Part shown: positions 1-8,261 of the stretch, one piece after another | Layout: every line of letters starts with the position of its first letter | Position numbering within the stretch: the first letter of the stretch is position 1 | Origin: Verrucomicrobiota bacterium | GTDB lineage: Bacteria > Verrucomicrobiota > Verrucomicrobiia > Limisphaerales > J093 | DNA length: 64,000 bases | Assembly: GCA_016716505.1 (NCBI GenBank) | Contig: JADJWF010000011.1 | Location: 434,001 to 498,000, forward strand | Reading direction: 5' to 3' | Made by a program: the position numbers and the translations under genes | Notes under the pieces: model-generated | Told to the model about the DNA's origin: nothing | The model's input: the letters and a program-made list of their open reading frames with translations, nothing else | Database searches by the model: none

Positions 1-1
1 G

Positions 2-982
2 CGTTCTTTTTACCTCACCCTCCGCGTCCTGCCGGCTGCCATCCGCCCCCAAATCGGCCTGGCCTACCTGCTCGCGCGCACCACGGACACGATCGCCGAT
101 ACGGCCATCGTTCCCGTGCCCGAGCGTCTTCAGGTCCTCGCCGATCTGCGGTCGCGAATTCTCGGCCAGACCGCCCCACCGCTTGACGTCGGCCGCTTCC
201 TCGCCACCGAGGGCGAACTGGGCGGGGCCAGCCATCCCGCCGAACGCGCCCTGCTGGCCCGCGTGGAGGAGGCCCTCGCCGCGCTGGACGCGCTCGACGA
301 ACGGGACCGTGCGTTCATCCGCGCGGTGCTGGACACGATCACCAGCGGACAGGAACTCGACCTGCGACGCTTCGGCGGCGCTTCCGTCGAGCGCATCGTC
401 GCGCTGCAGACGGACGCCGAACTGGATGACTACACCCACCGGGTGGCGGGCTGCGTCGGGTTGTTCTGGACGCAGATGTGCCGCGCGCACCTTTTCCCCC
501 AAGCCCGGCTGGATGATCAATTCCTGGCCACCAACGGCGTGCGCTTTGGCAAGGGCCTCCAACTGGTCAACATCCTGCGGGACCTGCCCGGCGATTTGCG
601 GCAGGGCCGCTGCTACCTCCCGGCCGATGGTCTCCGCCGCCACGGGTTGACGCCCGAGTCGCTCCTGGATCCCACCGCCATTGGCCGCTTCCGCAATCTC
701 TACGATGTGTACGTGAGCCAGGCGCGCCAGCACCTCGCCGCCGGCTGGGACTACACCAACGCGCTGCCACGCCGGGAGGTGCGCGTCCGGCTCGCGTGCG
801 CGTGGCCGATTCTCATTGGTGTCCGCACGCTGGCAAAGTTGCGCACCGGCAACGCGCTGGACGCGCAACGCCGGATCAAGGTCGGGCGGAACGAAGTTCG
901 CCGGCTCATCACGCGAACCATCCTCACCTATCCCTTCCCGGGCGCCTGGGAACGGTTGTTCGAGCGCGCCCGTCTCGGCTGA
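2..982 (+). CDS. Squalene/phytoene synthase family protein (5' end outside window)
   Basis: Trans-isoprenyl diphosphate synthase of the squalene/phytoene synthase family, which condenses two prenyl diphosphates head to head for carotenoids, squalene or hopanoids. The reading frame is open from base 2, so the start is missing. The first translated residues contain the family signature SRSFYLTLRVLP and the first Asp-rich motif DTIAD. The second Asp-rich motif lies in NILRDLPGDLRQGRCYLP. Both bind the Mg-diphosphate. The C-terminus is complete, and the stop is 2 bases before the ATG of the ligase gene. Substrate (farnesyl or geranylgeranyl diphosphate) cannot be decided from sequence alone. The family call is secure. 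Confidence 0.9.
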   Translation, partial: RSFYLTLRVLPAAIRPQIGLAYLLARTTDTIADTAIVPVPERLQVLADLRSRILGQTAPPLDVGRFLATEGELGGASHPAERALLARVEEALAALDALDERDRAFIRAVLDTITSGQELDLRRFGGASVERIVALQTDAELDDYTHRVAGCVGLFWTQMCRAHLFPQARLDDQFLATNGVRFGKGLQLVNILRDLPGDLRQGRCYLPADGLRRHGLTPESLLDPTAIGRFRNLYDVYVSQARQHLAAGWDYTNALPRREVRVRLACAWPILIGVRTLAKLRTGNALDAQRRIKVGRNEVRRLITRTILTYPFPGAWERLFERARLG

Positions 983-984
983 CC

Positions 985-3291
985 ATGAATCTCTCCGAAG
1001 CCCGTTCCCGCCACGCCGCGCTTGCCGCGGAAATCCGCCGGCACGACCACGCCTATTACGTGCTCGCTCAGCCGACGATCAGCGATTTCGAGTACGACAC
1101 GCTCTTCCGTGAGCTGCAGGAACTGGAGAAGCAATTCCCCGAACTCGCGACGCCCGAATCCCCCACCCAGCGCGTCGGCGGGACGCCCACCGAAGGTTTC
1201 CGCCGCGTCCAGCATCTCGTCCCGATGCTCTCGCTCGAGAAGGTCGAGGCGGCCGACCTGACGGGCTTGTCGGATCTGTCCGATCCGGTCCAGCGCCACC
1301 GCCTCCAGGACGAGCGCACCCTGCTGCGTCTGCTGGAGTACGACCGCACGGTGCGCAAGCACCTCGGCGGTGAGCCCGTGGAATACGTGCTCGAGCCAAA
1401 AGTGGACGGCGTCTCGATCGGCGTTCACTACCGCCACGGCAAACTTGCCCTCGGCGTCACGCGCGGCGACGGCCAGTTCGGCGACGACATCACCGCCAAC
1501 CTCCGCACCGTCCGCGCCATTCCGCTGGAGTTGAACCTGAAAAACCCGCCGCCGCTGCTCGAAGTCCGCGGCGAGGCCTACATCGCCACCCGCGAGTTCG
1601 CCACGCTCAACCGCCAGCTTGAGGCCGCCGGCGAAAAGCCCTTTCCCAACGCCCGCAACGCGACGGCCGGCACGCTCAAGCTCCTGGACCCCCGCCTCGT
1701 GGCCGCGCGACCCATTCGCGCCGTGTTTTACGCCGTCGGCGCGGGCGAGGGCATCGCCTGGGAAACGCACGCGGAACTGCTGGAGGCGTTGAAGGCGTTC
1801 GGCCTGCCCATTCAGCGCCACTGGTGGCTCTGCCACGACATGGAGGAAGTGCTCCGCGTGTATCGGGACGAGGTCGTCTGCCACTACGACGAGCAGCGCG
1901 ACCTGCGGACCCGGGTGCCCTACGACATTGATGGCGTGGTCATCAAGGTCAACCGCCTCGCCGACTGGGCGCGCATCCCGTCCAAGAGTCGCGCTCCCGG
2001 CTACGCCATCGTCCACAAACCCATTCCCTGGATCACCCCCGCCGAGACTGTCCTGCGCGACATCACCGTCCAGGTCGGGCGCACCGGCGTCCTCACGCCC
2101 GTGGCCGAACTCGCACCGGTCTTCGTCCAAGGCTCGACCATCTCCCGCGCCACGCTGCACAACGAGGACGAAATCCGCCGCAAGGACATCCGGATCGGCG
2201 ACACCGTCATCATCCGCAAGGCCGGGATGGTGATTCCCGAAGTCGTGGAAGTCGTGAAGGCGAAGCGGCCCGAAGGCGCGAAGGAATTCGATCTCGTCGC
2301 CCACGTCGGCGGAAAATGTCCGGCCTGCGGCGGGCCAATCGCCCGGGAACGAGTGTCCGGCGGCGAAAGCGAAGAAGTTGCCTGGCGCTGTCAGAATCTC
2401 AGCGGCTGCCCGGCGCAGAAAACTCGCCGGCTGGAATACTTCGCGGCCCGGAAGGCCCTCGACCTCGAATCCCTCGGCGGCATTGTGGCCGAGAAGCTCG
2501 TCGAGCGGGGACTGGTCAGCGAACCGCTCGATCTCTTCACGCTTCCTGAAGAAAAACTCGCCGCCCTCAACCTCGGCACCGACGACGAACCGCGGGTTTT
2601 CGGGGCCAAGAACGCTGCCAAGGTGCGGGAAGCCCTCGAGTGCGCTCGCTACCTGCCCCTGCACCGGTGGCTGGTTGCGCTGGCCATCCCCGAGATCGGC
2701 GAGCAGACCGCCCACGACCTCGCGCGGTTCCACGAGACCCTCGAAGACCTCGCCGACTCCAAGCTGCTCCGCGACGTGCTGGAACTGACCCGCCTCCGCG
2801 ACGAACGGCGCAAGGATGAGGCCGATGCCGTCGGCCGGCGTCTCATCGAATCCGGCTTCGCCCAGCCATCGAAGAAGAAGGACGCCGCCCCGCGGGACGC
2901 GGTCGTGACCGTCGGCCCCGTTGCCGCCCAAGCGCTGCTCGACTGGTTCGCCAGCCCTGCCGGCCGCGACGTGCTGACGCGCCTGCGGCAACTCGGCATC
3001 TCGCCACGCGGCGCCGCGAAGTCCGCGGCTACGGCCGGCCATCCCTTTTCGGGCAAGACGTTCGTCCTCACCGGCACGCTGCCCACGCTGACCCGCGACG
3101 AGGCCACCGCGCTCATTCGCAGCTTGGGTGGCAATGTGACAGGCTCCGTGAGCAAGAACACCGATTACGTGCTGGCGGGCGAAAGCCCGGGCTCCAAACT
3201 CGACAAGGCCCGTTCCCTCGGCATCCCCGTGCTGGACGAAGCCCAGTTCCGCCGGCAGTTGGCGGAGGCGCAAACCATCCGCACCGCCTGA
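985..3291 (+). CDS. ligA: NAD-dependent DNA ligase LigA
   Basis: Seals nicks in duplex DNA using NAD+. The ATG at 985 gives a canonical N-terminal Ia domain (HDHAYYVLAQPTISDFEYD). The catalytic Lys is in EPKVDG at about residue 139. An OB fold follows, then a four-Cys zinc finger (CPACGGP...CQNLSGCPAQ), helix-hairpin-helix repeats and a C-terminal BRCT domain (GKTFVLTGTLPTLTRDEA...). At 768 residues it is about 100 longer than the E. coli enzyme (671). The extra length sits in an insertion of about 35 residues before the KVDG motif and a charged insertion in the HhH region around 2760-2930. A longer upstream reading of the frame overlaps the synthase gene and was not chosen. Confidence 0.96.
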   Translation: MNLSEARSRHAALAAEIRRHDHAYYVLAQPTISDFEYDTLFRELQELEKQFPELATPESPTQRVGGTPTEGFRRVQHLVPMLSLEKVEAADLTGLSDLSDPVQRHRLQDERTLLRLLEYDRTVRKHLGGEPVEYVLEPKVDGVSIGVHYRHGKLALGVTRGDGQFGDDITANLRTVRAIPLELNLKNPPPLLEVRGEAYIATREFATLNRQLEAAGEKPFPNARNATAGTLKLLDPRLVAARPIRAVFYAVGAGEGIAWETHAELLEALKAFGLPIQRHWWLCHDMEEVLRVYRDEVVCHYDEQRDLRTRVPYDIDGVVIKVNRLADWARIPSKSRAPGYAIVHKPIPWITPAETVLRDITVQVGRTGVLTPVAELAPVFVQGSTISRATLHNEDEIRRKDIRIGDTVIIRKAGMVIPEVVEVVKAKRPEGAKEFDLVAHVGGKCPACGGPIARERVSGGESEEVAWRCQNLSGCPAQKTRRLEYFAARKALDLESLGGIVAEKLVERGLVSEPLDLFTLPEEKLAALNLGTDDEPRVFGAKNAAKVREALECARYLPLHRWLVALAIPEIGEQTAHDLARFHETLEDLADSKLLRDVLELTRLRDERRKDEADAVGRRLIESGFAQPSKKKDAAPRDAVVTVGPVAAQALLDWFASPAGRDVLTRLRQLGISPRGAAKSAATAGHPFSGKTFVLTGTLPTLTRDEATALIRSLGGNVTGSVSKNTDYVLAGESPGSKLDKARSLGIPVLDEAQFRRQLAEAQTIRTA

Positions 3292-3397
3292 CGGCTCATT
3301 TCAGGCGCGCTGCCGTTCCCCTGGGTTGCGGTCTTCGGCGCCGCCACCGTTTCCCCGGATGTTGCTGGCGCCCAGTCCTGTGTCACCCTTGGCGGTC

Positions 3398-5194
3398 ATG
3401 CGTCGAACGAATCTGATCGGTGTCCTCGCGGCAGTGACTTTCGCGGTCACGTCCGCGCTGGCCCACACGGGCACCCAACCCTCGGTCCACGACACGGTGG
3501 CGGGAGTGCTGGAGCGCCTGCGACAAGCGCCCACCCGCAGCCGGATTGAAAAGCTCGATCCCGCCCGGGCCGAGCGCCTGCTGACCCGCGCCGAACGCCA
3601 GGTCCTTGCCACCGGCCACATCACCTTCCACGTCAACCAGCCCGCGCGGGTCACCGTATTCCGCGACAAGTCCCTGGACTCGGATCCGTTCTGGTTGCGC
3701 GAGGGCGGTTGGCGCAAGACCCCTGAGACGGTCAAGGTGGGCGATACCACGTTCGATCTCTGGGAAAAGGATTTCGCCGCCGGAGAGGTGGGGCTGGGGG
3801 TGAACTCGATTCGCGGGGGCGGCCGGCACTACTTCGTCGCCGTGGCGCCGCTGGGCGGGCAACCCCTCGCGTTGGAAGACCTCTACCCGGGCCAACTGCG
3901 ACTCACCAACTTGGTCGCCGGCGTGCCCCCGTGGGCGGACCGGACAGAGACGTTGAAGGTTTTCCCGGAACGGTTCACCGGCCGAACGCTGATCCAGACC
4001 CTGCACGCGCGACGCGACGACGCAAAGCTGGTGGACCGGCTGCGCTGGACGAAGTACCCCGCCGGGCCCCGGCCCGACCATGTGGTGCTGACGTGGGCCG
4101 ATGACCCGCGGACTTCGCAGGCCATTCAGTGGCGCACGAGCCGCAAGGTGGAACGCGGCGCGGTGGCGGTCTGCGAAGCGGCCGCGGCTCACCGGCCGGT
4201 GGCGACGTGGCTGCAGGTGCCGGCCCTGACGACGGTGCTCACCTCACCGAGCACGGTCAACAACCCGACGGTGAACCGCCACACGGTGGAGTTGACGGGG
4301 TTGAAGCCGGGCACACGGTACGTGTACCGCGTGGGCACCGGTGACGGGCGCCAATGGTCGGAGCCGCGCGAGTTCACCACCGCCCCGGCCGGGCCGGCGT
4401 CATTTTCGTTTGTGTATCTGGGGGACGCCCAGAACGGGTTGGACACGTGGGGCCGGTTGCTGCGCGGGGCATTTCAGGCGCGGCCCGACGCGGCATTCCA
4501 CCTCCTGGCGGGCGACCTGGTGAATCGCGGCAACGAGCGCGATGACTGGGACGAGTTCTTCGAGAACGCGCAGGGCGTGTTTGATCGCCGCCCGCTGGTG
4601 CCGGTCATCGGCAATCACGAGTGTCAGGGCGGTCTCCCGACGATGTACTTGAACCAGTTCGCACTGCCCCGCAATGGTCCGCCCAGCCTCACACCGGAAC
4701 GCGCCTACTCGTTCGAGTACGGCCACGCGCTGTTCGTGATCCTCGACTCCAACCTGTCACCGGCATCCCAGGCGCCGTGGCTGGAGGAAACGCTCGCGCG
4801 GAGCGGCGCGCGCTGGAAGTTCGTGGCCTATCACCATCCCGCCTACTCGTCCGCGCCCAATCGCGACAACCAGGCCGTGCGAGACGTCTGGGTGCCCATT
4901 TTCGACCGACACGGCGTGGACCTCGCGCTGCAGGGGCACGATCACGCCTATCTCCGCACGCACCCGCTGCGGGCCGGCCAGCCGGTCGCGGACCCTGCCA
5001 ACGGCACGACTTACATCGTCTCTGTGTCCGGCACCAAGATGTACGATCAGGTCAAGCGCCCGGAGACGCTGGTGGGCTTCACCAAGGTGTCCACCTGGCA
5101 GGTGCTCGACCTGGAACTGGAGGGCGATCGTTTGACGTATCGCGCCTACGACGCGGCGGGCCGGCTGCGGGACCAGTTCGTGATTCAGAAGTGA
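3398..5194 (+). CDS. Secreted purple acid phosphatase-like metallophosphoesterase
   Basis: Exported calcineurin-like phosphoesterase with a purple acid phosphatase arrangement. The start at 3398 gives a Sec signal peptide (MRRTNLIGVLAAVTFAVTSALAH); the frame is open further upstream but without a signal. A fibronectin-like N-terminal domain ends with RYVYRVGTGDGRQWSEPREFTT, typical of the module preceding PAP catalytic domains. Metal-binding motifs follow in order: GDAQ (Asp about residue 343), AGDLVNRGN, GNHE, YHHPAYSS and GHDHAYLRTH. Substrate is unknown; phosphomonoesters or phosphodiesters in the periplasm are likely. The gene stands alone, convergent with the metal ATPase downstream. Confidence 0.9.
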   Translation: MRRTNLIGVLAAVTFAVTSALAHTGTQPSVHDTVAGVLERLRQAPTRSRIEKLDPARAERLLTRAERQVLATGHITFHVNQPARVTVFRDKSLDSDPFWLREGGWRKTPETVKVGDTTFDLWEKDFAAGEVGLGVNSIRGGGRHYFVAVAPLGGQPLALEDLYPGQLRLTNLVAGVPPWADRTETLKVFPERFTGRTLIQTLHARRDDAKLVDRLRWTKYPAGPRPDHVVLTWADDPRTSQAIQWRTSRKVERGAVAVCEAAAAHRPVATWLQVPALTTVLTSPSTVNNPTVNRHTVELTGLKPGTRYVYRVGTGDGRQWSEPREFTTAPAGPASFSFVYLGDAQNGLDTWGRLLRGAFQARPDAAFHLLAGDLVNRGNERDDWDEFFENAQGVFDRRPLVPVIGNHECQGGLPTMYLNQFALPRNGPPSLTPERAYSFEYGHALFVILDSNLSPASQAPWLEETLARSGARWKFVAYHHPAYSSAPNRDNQAVRDVWVPIFDRHGVDLALQGHDHAYLRTHPLRAGQPVADPANGTTYIVSVSGTKMYDQVKRPETLVGFTKVSTWQVLDLELEGDRLTYRAYDAAGRLRDQFVIQK

Positions 5195-5264
5195 GCAGCC
5201 CCGGGGCGGTCCGTCACGCGCCGCCGGTCGCTCCGTTGCTGACCGCCCGGCCCGACGACGGGCC

Positions 5265-7625
5265 TCACCGTTTCATGAACAGCAGTCGCAGGCTGTTCAT
5301 CACCACCACGACGGTGCTGCCTTCGTGGCCGATGACGCCCACCGTCAGGGGAATGGTGCCCGCCAGGGCGAAACCGACGAGCACCACCACGGTGCCGAGG
5401 GAAATCACGATGTTCTGGCGAATCACCGCCCGCGCACGCTGACTCACGCGGAAGGCCGCCAGGAAGTTTTCGAGCCGATCGTGCATCAGGACGACGTCGG
5501 CCTGCTCGAGCGCGGCATCCGAGCCGCGCGCGCCCATCGCGACGCCGACGTTTGCGGCGGCCAGGCTGGGAGCATCGTTCACACCGTCCCCCACCATGGC
5601 CACGCGCTGGCCCGCCGCGGTGAAGGCGCGGATGGCGGCCACCTTGTCGTCCGGCTTGAGTCCGGCCCGCACGTCGTCCACGCCCAGCGCGCGTTGGAGG
5701 ACGGCGGCGGCCTCCGGACGGTCGCCCGTCAGCACCACCAGTTTGAGCCCCTGGCGCTGGAGTTCGCCCACCAGGGCGGCTGACTCGGGGCGGAGGGCGT
5801 CACTGAGCACGACGCGCCCCACCAGCGCGGGGGTTGCCACCCAGACCTCGGAGTGGCTCGAATCCGTGTGCTTCACCTCGGCGGGCACCGGCACCGGCGC
5901 GCCATTCCGCGCGCGTTCCCCTTGCACCCATTCCCGGCGCCCCAGCCACACCGCCTGGCCGTCCACCCGCGCTTTGAGCCCCAGACCGCTGACCGATTCG
6001 AAGTCCGTCACCGCGCCGGCACGGAGTCCCTGTTGCTTGCCGTGGCGGGCGATGGCGCGCGCCAGCGGATGGGTGGAGAGACGTTCCAGCGTGAATGCGA
6101 GGCGGGCGACCTCGGCTTCCCCGCCCGGAGGGAAACTCTCGACACTTTCGACGCGCAGTTCACCGGTCGTCAAAGTGCCGGTCTTGTCCATCGCCACCAC
6201 GTTGACCTGCGCGAGGTTTTCGACCGCCGCGCCGCCGCGGAACAGCACGCCGCGCCGGGCGCCCCAGGCGATGGCCGCGAGCACGGCCGAAGGGATCGAG
6301 AGCACCAGGGCGCACGGGGAGGCCACCACCAGCAGGATCATCGCCCGGTAGAACGCGCTGCGGTGGGTCTCGGACGACCGCAGCGGCGGCAGGTCAAAAG
6401 CCAGCCACCACACGAAAAACATCGCCACCACCAGTCCGAGAATCCCGTACGTGTAGCCGGTGCCGAACTGGTCGGTGAACCGCTGGGACGGCGCCTTGAG
6501 ATGCTGCGCCTCGCGGATCAAGCGGATGATCTTCTCGAGCGAGCTTTCCGCCGCCGGCCGCAACACCACCGCTTCAACGACGCCGTGCAGATTCAGGGTG
6601 CCCGCCAGGACGGTGTCGCCCACGTCCTTCTCCACCGGTACGGCCTCGCCGGTGAGGTTGGACTCGTCAGCGGCCGTGCGGCCCCGGACCACCTCGGCGT
6701 CCACCGGGAATTGATCGCCCGGCTTGATCAACAGCCGCTGGCCGGGCTGCAGTTGCTCGACCGCCGTGGTCCGCTCCACGCCCGCCTCATCCAACACCGT
6801 GGCCACTTTCGGCGCGGTCCGAAACAGGGACCGGATTTCGCGCTGGGTGCGGCCCATGGCGTAGTGTTCCAGCGCGCCGGACAACGCGAACAAGAACAGC
6901 AGGGTGGCTCCCTCCTCCCACTTGCCAATGCTGGCGCTGCCGACCGCGACGGCCAGCATCAGGAAATGCACGTCCACCACCCGATGCCGCAGCCGTTCCC
7001 AGACTTCGATCGCGGCGTACCAGCCGCCGGCCAGGTACGCCGCGAGATGGAAGGCGATGGCGTAAGGTCGCTCCCCGAGCAGCCACGCGACCAGCGCCGC
7101 CGCGCCGCAAACCACCGCGGCCAGCAACTGCCACTTCCATTCGTTCAGGTGCGCCTCATCCTCCGGCAGTTCCACCTCGCGGGGCACCATGCGCGGCAGA
7201 GGCAGGTCCCGCCACCGCCAGAATCGCGGGGCGGTGGGGCAGGTGATGCGGGAAATCGTGGTGCGCGGGCCGTCCGTTCGGATTTCGAGCTGACCCGCCA
7301 GCCTCGGATCCGTGATCTCGCAGCGGTCGCAGTCCGAGGTGCCCGCCAGCAAGCCGCACGCTTCGCCGCCTGTCCGCAGGTCCCGCAGGGCTTCGGTCAG
7401 CCCCGCGACCACGGTGGCATCACTGGCCCGGCCCAGGGTGGCCACGGACACCGTGTTTTGCTGGCGATCCACCGTGACCGCTTCCAAAGCCGGATCGCGC
7501 GCCAGCGCGGTGGCCACACTGCGCACAAGGCACGGCGGCGCGGCCTGGCCGGCGGTCGAGGATGGGACTGCGGATTTCGGGCTCACAGCCGCAGGGACTC
7601 TGCGCCGGCCGCAGCCCCGTGACAA
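5265..7625 (-). CDS. P1B-type heavy-metal translocating ATPase, P1B-4-like
   Basis: Membrane pump that exports transition metals using ATP. Visible motifs are TGEA (NLTGEAVPVEK), the phosphorylation motif DKTGTLT, the P1B-specific HP pair (STHPLARAI) and GDGVNDAPSLAAANVGVAMG. The transmembrane metal site is SPC (VASPCALVLSIP) instead of CPC, and the last membrane segment carries HEGST. SPC plus HEG-x-T is the known pattern of P1B-4 (CoaT/CtpD-like, Co/Fe/Zn) pumps, so the substrate guess is Co or Fe rather than Cu. The N-terminal HMA-like fold lacks CxxC, but a CDRC pair follows. The start is uncertain: TTG at 7625 is the longest, GTG at 7586 is an alternative, and neither has a convincing ribosome site. 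Confidence 0.9.
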   Translation of the reverse strand: MSRGCGRRRVPAAVSPKSAVPSSTAGQAAPPCLVRSVATALARDPALEAVTVDRQQNTVSVATLGRASDATVVAGLTEALRDLRTGGEACGLLAGTSDCDRCEITDPRLAGQLEIRTDGPRTTISRITCPTAPRFWRWRDLPLPRMVPREVELPEDEAHLNEWKWQLLAAVVCGAAALVAWLLGERPYAIAFHLAAYLAGGWYAAIEVWERLRHRVVDVHFLMLAVAVGSASIGKWEEGATLLFLFALSGALEHYAMGRTQREIRSLFRTAPKVATVLDEAGVERTTAVEQLQPGQRLLIKPGDQFPVDAEVVRGRTAADESNLTGEAVPVEKDVGDTVLAGTLNLHGVVEAVVLRPAAESSLEKIIRLIREAQHLKAPSQRFTDQFGTGYTYGILGLVVAMFFVWWLAFDLPPLRSSETHRSAFYRAMILLVVASPCALVLSIPSAVLAAIAWGARRGVLFRGGAAVENLAQVNVVAMDKTGTLTTGELRVESVESFPPGGEAEVARLAFTLERLSTHPLARAIARHGKQQGLRAGAVTDFESVSGLGLKARVDGQAVWLGRREWVQGERARNGAPVPVPAEVKHTDSSHSEVWVATPALVGRVVLSDALRPESAALVGELQRQGLKLVVLTGDRPEAAAVLQRALGVDDVRAGLKPDDKVAAIRAFTAAGQRVAMVGDGVNDAPSLAAANVGVAMGARGSDAALEQADVVLMHDRLENFLAAFRVSQRARAVIRQNIVISLGTVVVLVGFALAGTIPLTVGVIGHEGSTVVVVMNSLRLLFMKR

Positions 7626-7684
7626 GCGACGGCTCGCCGTCCACCCGGATGGCCGATCTTTGGAGGCCGCGGCGAAGGGGAAAA

Positions 7685-7761
7685 TGGTCGGAGCGACAGG
7701 ATTCGAACCTGCGACACCCAGCTCCCAAAGCTGGCGCTCTACCAGGCTGAGCTACGCTCCG
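7685..7761 (-). tRNA. tRNA-Pro(TGG)
   Basis: Complete cloverleaf on the minus strand with encoded CCA. The acceptor stem is CGGAGCG/CGCTCCG and the anticodon arm CCAGC-TTTGGGA-GCTGG gives anticodon TGG. The T arm contains GGTTCGAATCC. It lies between the metal ATPase and the remnant of a DGR-type cassette. Confidence 0.96.
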
Positions 7762-7967
7762 ACCGAGAGCAGGGGGAGTGTGCTCGCCGGCCCCGGGCCC
7801 GCGCAACGCCAAAAGCCGCCGGCGCGTGGGCGGGGCCCCGCTCCGTTTCCGGTTGGGTTGAAGTCCAAGTGGTGAAGAGCGGCACCTTCGATGGGTGAAC
7901 CAGCCCGGAGCGTTCGGGGGGCATCCGACTCCCCTACCAGCACCGGGCTGATCCGGTCTTGCGTTTG

Positions 7968-8087
7968 TCCGGCCTCCACCAGCCGCCGTTCGACCGCCAG
8001 CACCCGGTGACCGCGAAGGAAACGATTCAACTCGTCGGTGCCGCTCGCCCCCGCACTCAACGCCACCGTGTAGATTTGGTATTGCAC
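7968..8087 (-). pseudogene. Remnant of a DGR-associated HRDC-type accessory ORF
   Basis: GTG start with an AGGA ribosome site just upstream. The first 40 residues (VQYQIYTVALS..., ending HRVLAVERRLVEAG) resemble the N-terminus of the small accessory protein that often lies between target gene and reverse transcriptase in bacterial DGRs and normally carries an HRDC domain. After residue 40 the frame stays open to 7752, but the sequence becomes low-quality and proline/arginine-rich and runs into tRNA-Pro. The gene therefore appears cut by a deletion. The family assignment rests on remembered similarity and was not searched. Its position, 175 bp behind the FGE-type target gene and in the same orientation, supports it. 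Confidence 0.55.
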
Positions 8088-8101
8088 AAAATCCTAAACG
8101 A

Positions 8102-8220
8102 GGGGGCTGCGCCCCCGCGACCCCCGCCTTCCCTCCCCCCAACCTGCGCCGCAGCCTTCCCCGGCGTTCGCCGGAGGCTCGTCCCTCGCCTCCTCGCTCC
8201 GCCTTCAGCGCTGCGGCGCT
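8102..8220. repeat. Cluster of three hairpins behind the DGR-like target gene
   Basis: Three perfect inverted repeats lie in 120 bp: GGGGGC-TGC-GCCCCC at 8102-8116, CCGGCG-TT-CGCCGG at 8161-8174, and AGCGC-TGCG-GCGCT at 8207-8220. Known DGRs need a stem-loop shortly downstream of the variable region for retrohoming, so these are candidates for that element. They could also be terminators, but none is followed by a T-run on the minus strand. Confidence 0.5.
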
Positions 8221-8261
8221 CATTCTCCTGCTCCTAAAGCTCAGGTCAAAGGCCAGAGGCC

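Noticed and set aside
928..3273. 781-codon open frame on the minus strand across ligA
   Set aside because: Antisense shadow of a well-conserved gene in GC-rich DNA; no motif or family features.
5853..7622. 589-codon plus-strand frame over the metal ATPase
   Set aside because: Composition is Arg/His/Gln-rich noise; the minus-strand ATPase has all catalytic motifs.
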